Origin: an uncultured Desulfobacterium sp. | GTDB lineage: Bacteria; Desulfobacterota; Desulfobacteria; Desulfobacterales; Desulfobacteraceae | Length of the DNA: 6,192 nt | Assembly: GCA_937124525.1 (NCBI GenBank) | Contig: CAKZLA010000410.1 | Location: forward strand, 1-6,192 | Direction: 5' to 3' | Shown: positions 6,128 through 6,192 of the stretch, piece by piece | Layout: each line of letters begins with the position of its first letter | Position numbering within the stretch: position 1 is the first letter of the stretch | Translations under genes and position numbers: made by a program | The notes under the pieces: generated by a model | Database searches by the model: none | What the model was told of the DNA's origin: nothing | Seen by the model: the letters and a program-made list of their open reading frames with translations, nothing else

Positions 6128-6192
6128 CGACGGGCAATGGGCCCGGCCCGGAACCGTAGACGGCCCAATTGGCCGGTTCCTATTGCCCATCG
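6128..6192. repeat. GC-rich nested inverted repeat ending exactly at the window edge
   Basis: Three nested stems can form. Outer: 6128-6138 (CGACGGGCAAT) with 6182-6192 (ATTGCCCATCG), 10 of 11 pairs. Middle: GGAAC 6150-6154 with GTTCC 6176-6180. Inner: CGGCC 6161-6165 with GGCCG 6171-6175, around the loop CAATT. The 5' side also has an unpaired GGGCCCGGCCC-like insert at 6139-6149. A run of seven C precedes it. It may be a dispersed intergenic repeat (REP/MITE-like) or a strong transcript-end structure after pyrH; no T-run can be seen because the window stops. The rest of the 6068-6192 stretch shows no gene. Confidence 0.6.

Noticed and set aside
6108..6192. Possible start of a Pro/Arg-rich coding frame in the right-end repeat
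   Set aside because: The open frame is a by-product of GC-rich palindromic sequence; there is no ribosome site and no similarity to frr, the gene expected here.
1..6192. CRISPR arrays, tRNA or rRNA genes, insertion sequences, defence genes
   Set aside because: No regularly spaced direct repeats, cloverleaf-like sequence, rRNA-like sequence, transposase motif or defence domain was seen on either strand.

Overview
The window looks like two unrelated genome pieces joined end to end. Bases 1 to about 335 are AT-rich and Flavobacteria-like. They hold the 3' end of a gldA-type gliding-motility ABC transporter ATPase on the + strand and, converging on it, the lysine-rich C-terminus of an unidentified protein on the - strand. 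From about 336 to the right end the DNA is more GC-rich, with different codon use. It carries a housekeeping gene run typical of a Desulfobacterales-like (sulfate-reducing, former Deltaproteobacteria) chromosome. The taxon calls rest on protein resemblance and gene order only; no database search was run.

The main part, all on the + strand, is: rho (5'-truncated at the junction), rpmE, prfA, prmC, a leader region of about 164 bases, rpsB, tsf, pyrH, and about 125 bases of non-coding DNA ending in a GC-rich inverted repeat that closes on the last base of the window. Two functional blocks can be seen. rho-rpmE-prfA-prmC combines transcription termination, a zinc-type ribosomal protein, and a release factor next to the methyltransferase that modifies it. 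rpsB-tsf-pyrH is the conserved ribosomal protein S2 / EF-Ts / UMP kinase cluster. Short gaps and Shine-Dalgarno sequences lying inside the preceding gene suggest co-transcription and translational coupling of prfA-prmC and of rpsB-tsf-pyrH. The longer leader before rpsB, with hairpins and a weak promoter candidate, probably starts a new transcript.

No new biological system is evident. The most important observation is the junction at about 336-361. There, a stretch of at most about 26 bases reads both as the Rho RNA-binding motif (DGFGFLRAP, + strand) and as the tail of the flavobacterial-type protein (- strand). This is what a false assembly join through a short shared sequence would produce. 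The second is the complex inverted repeat at the right end, where the expected frr gene has not appeared; it may be a dispersed repeat that stopped the assembly.
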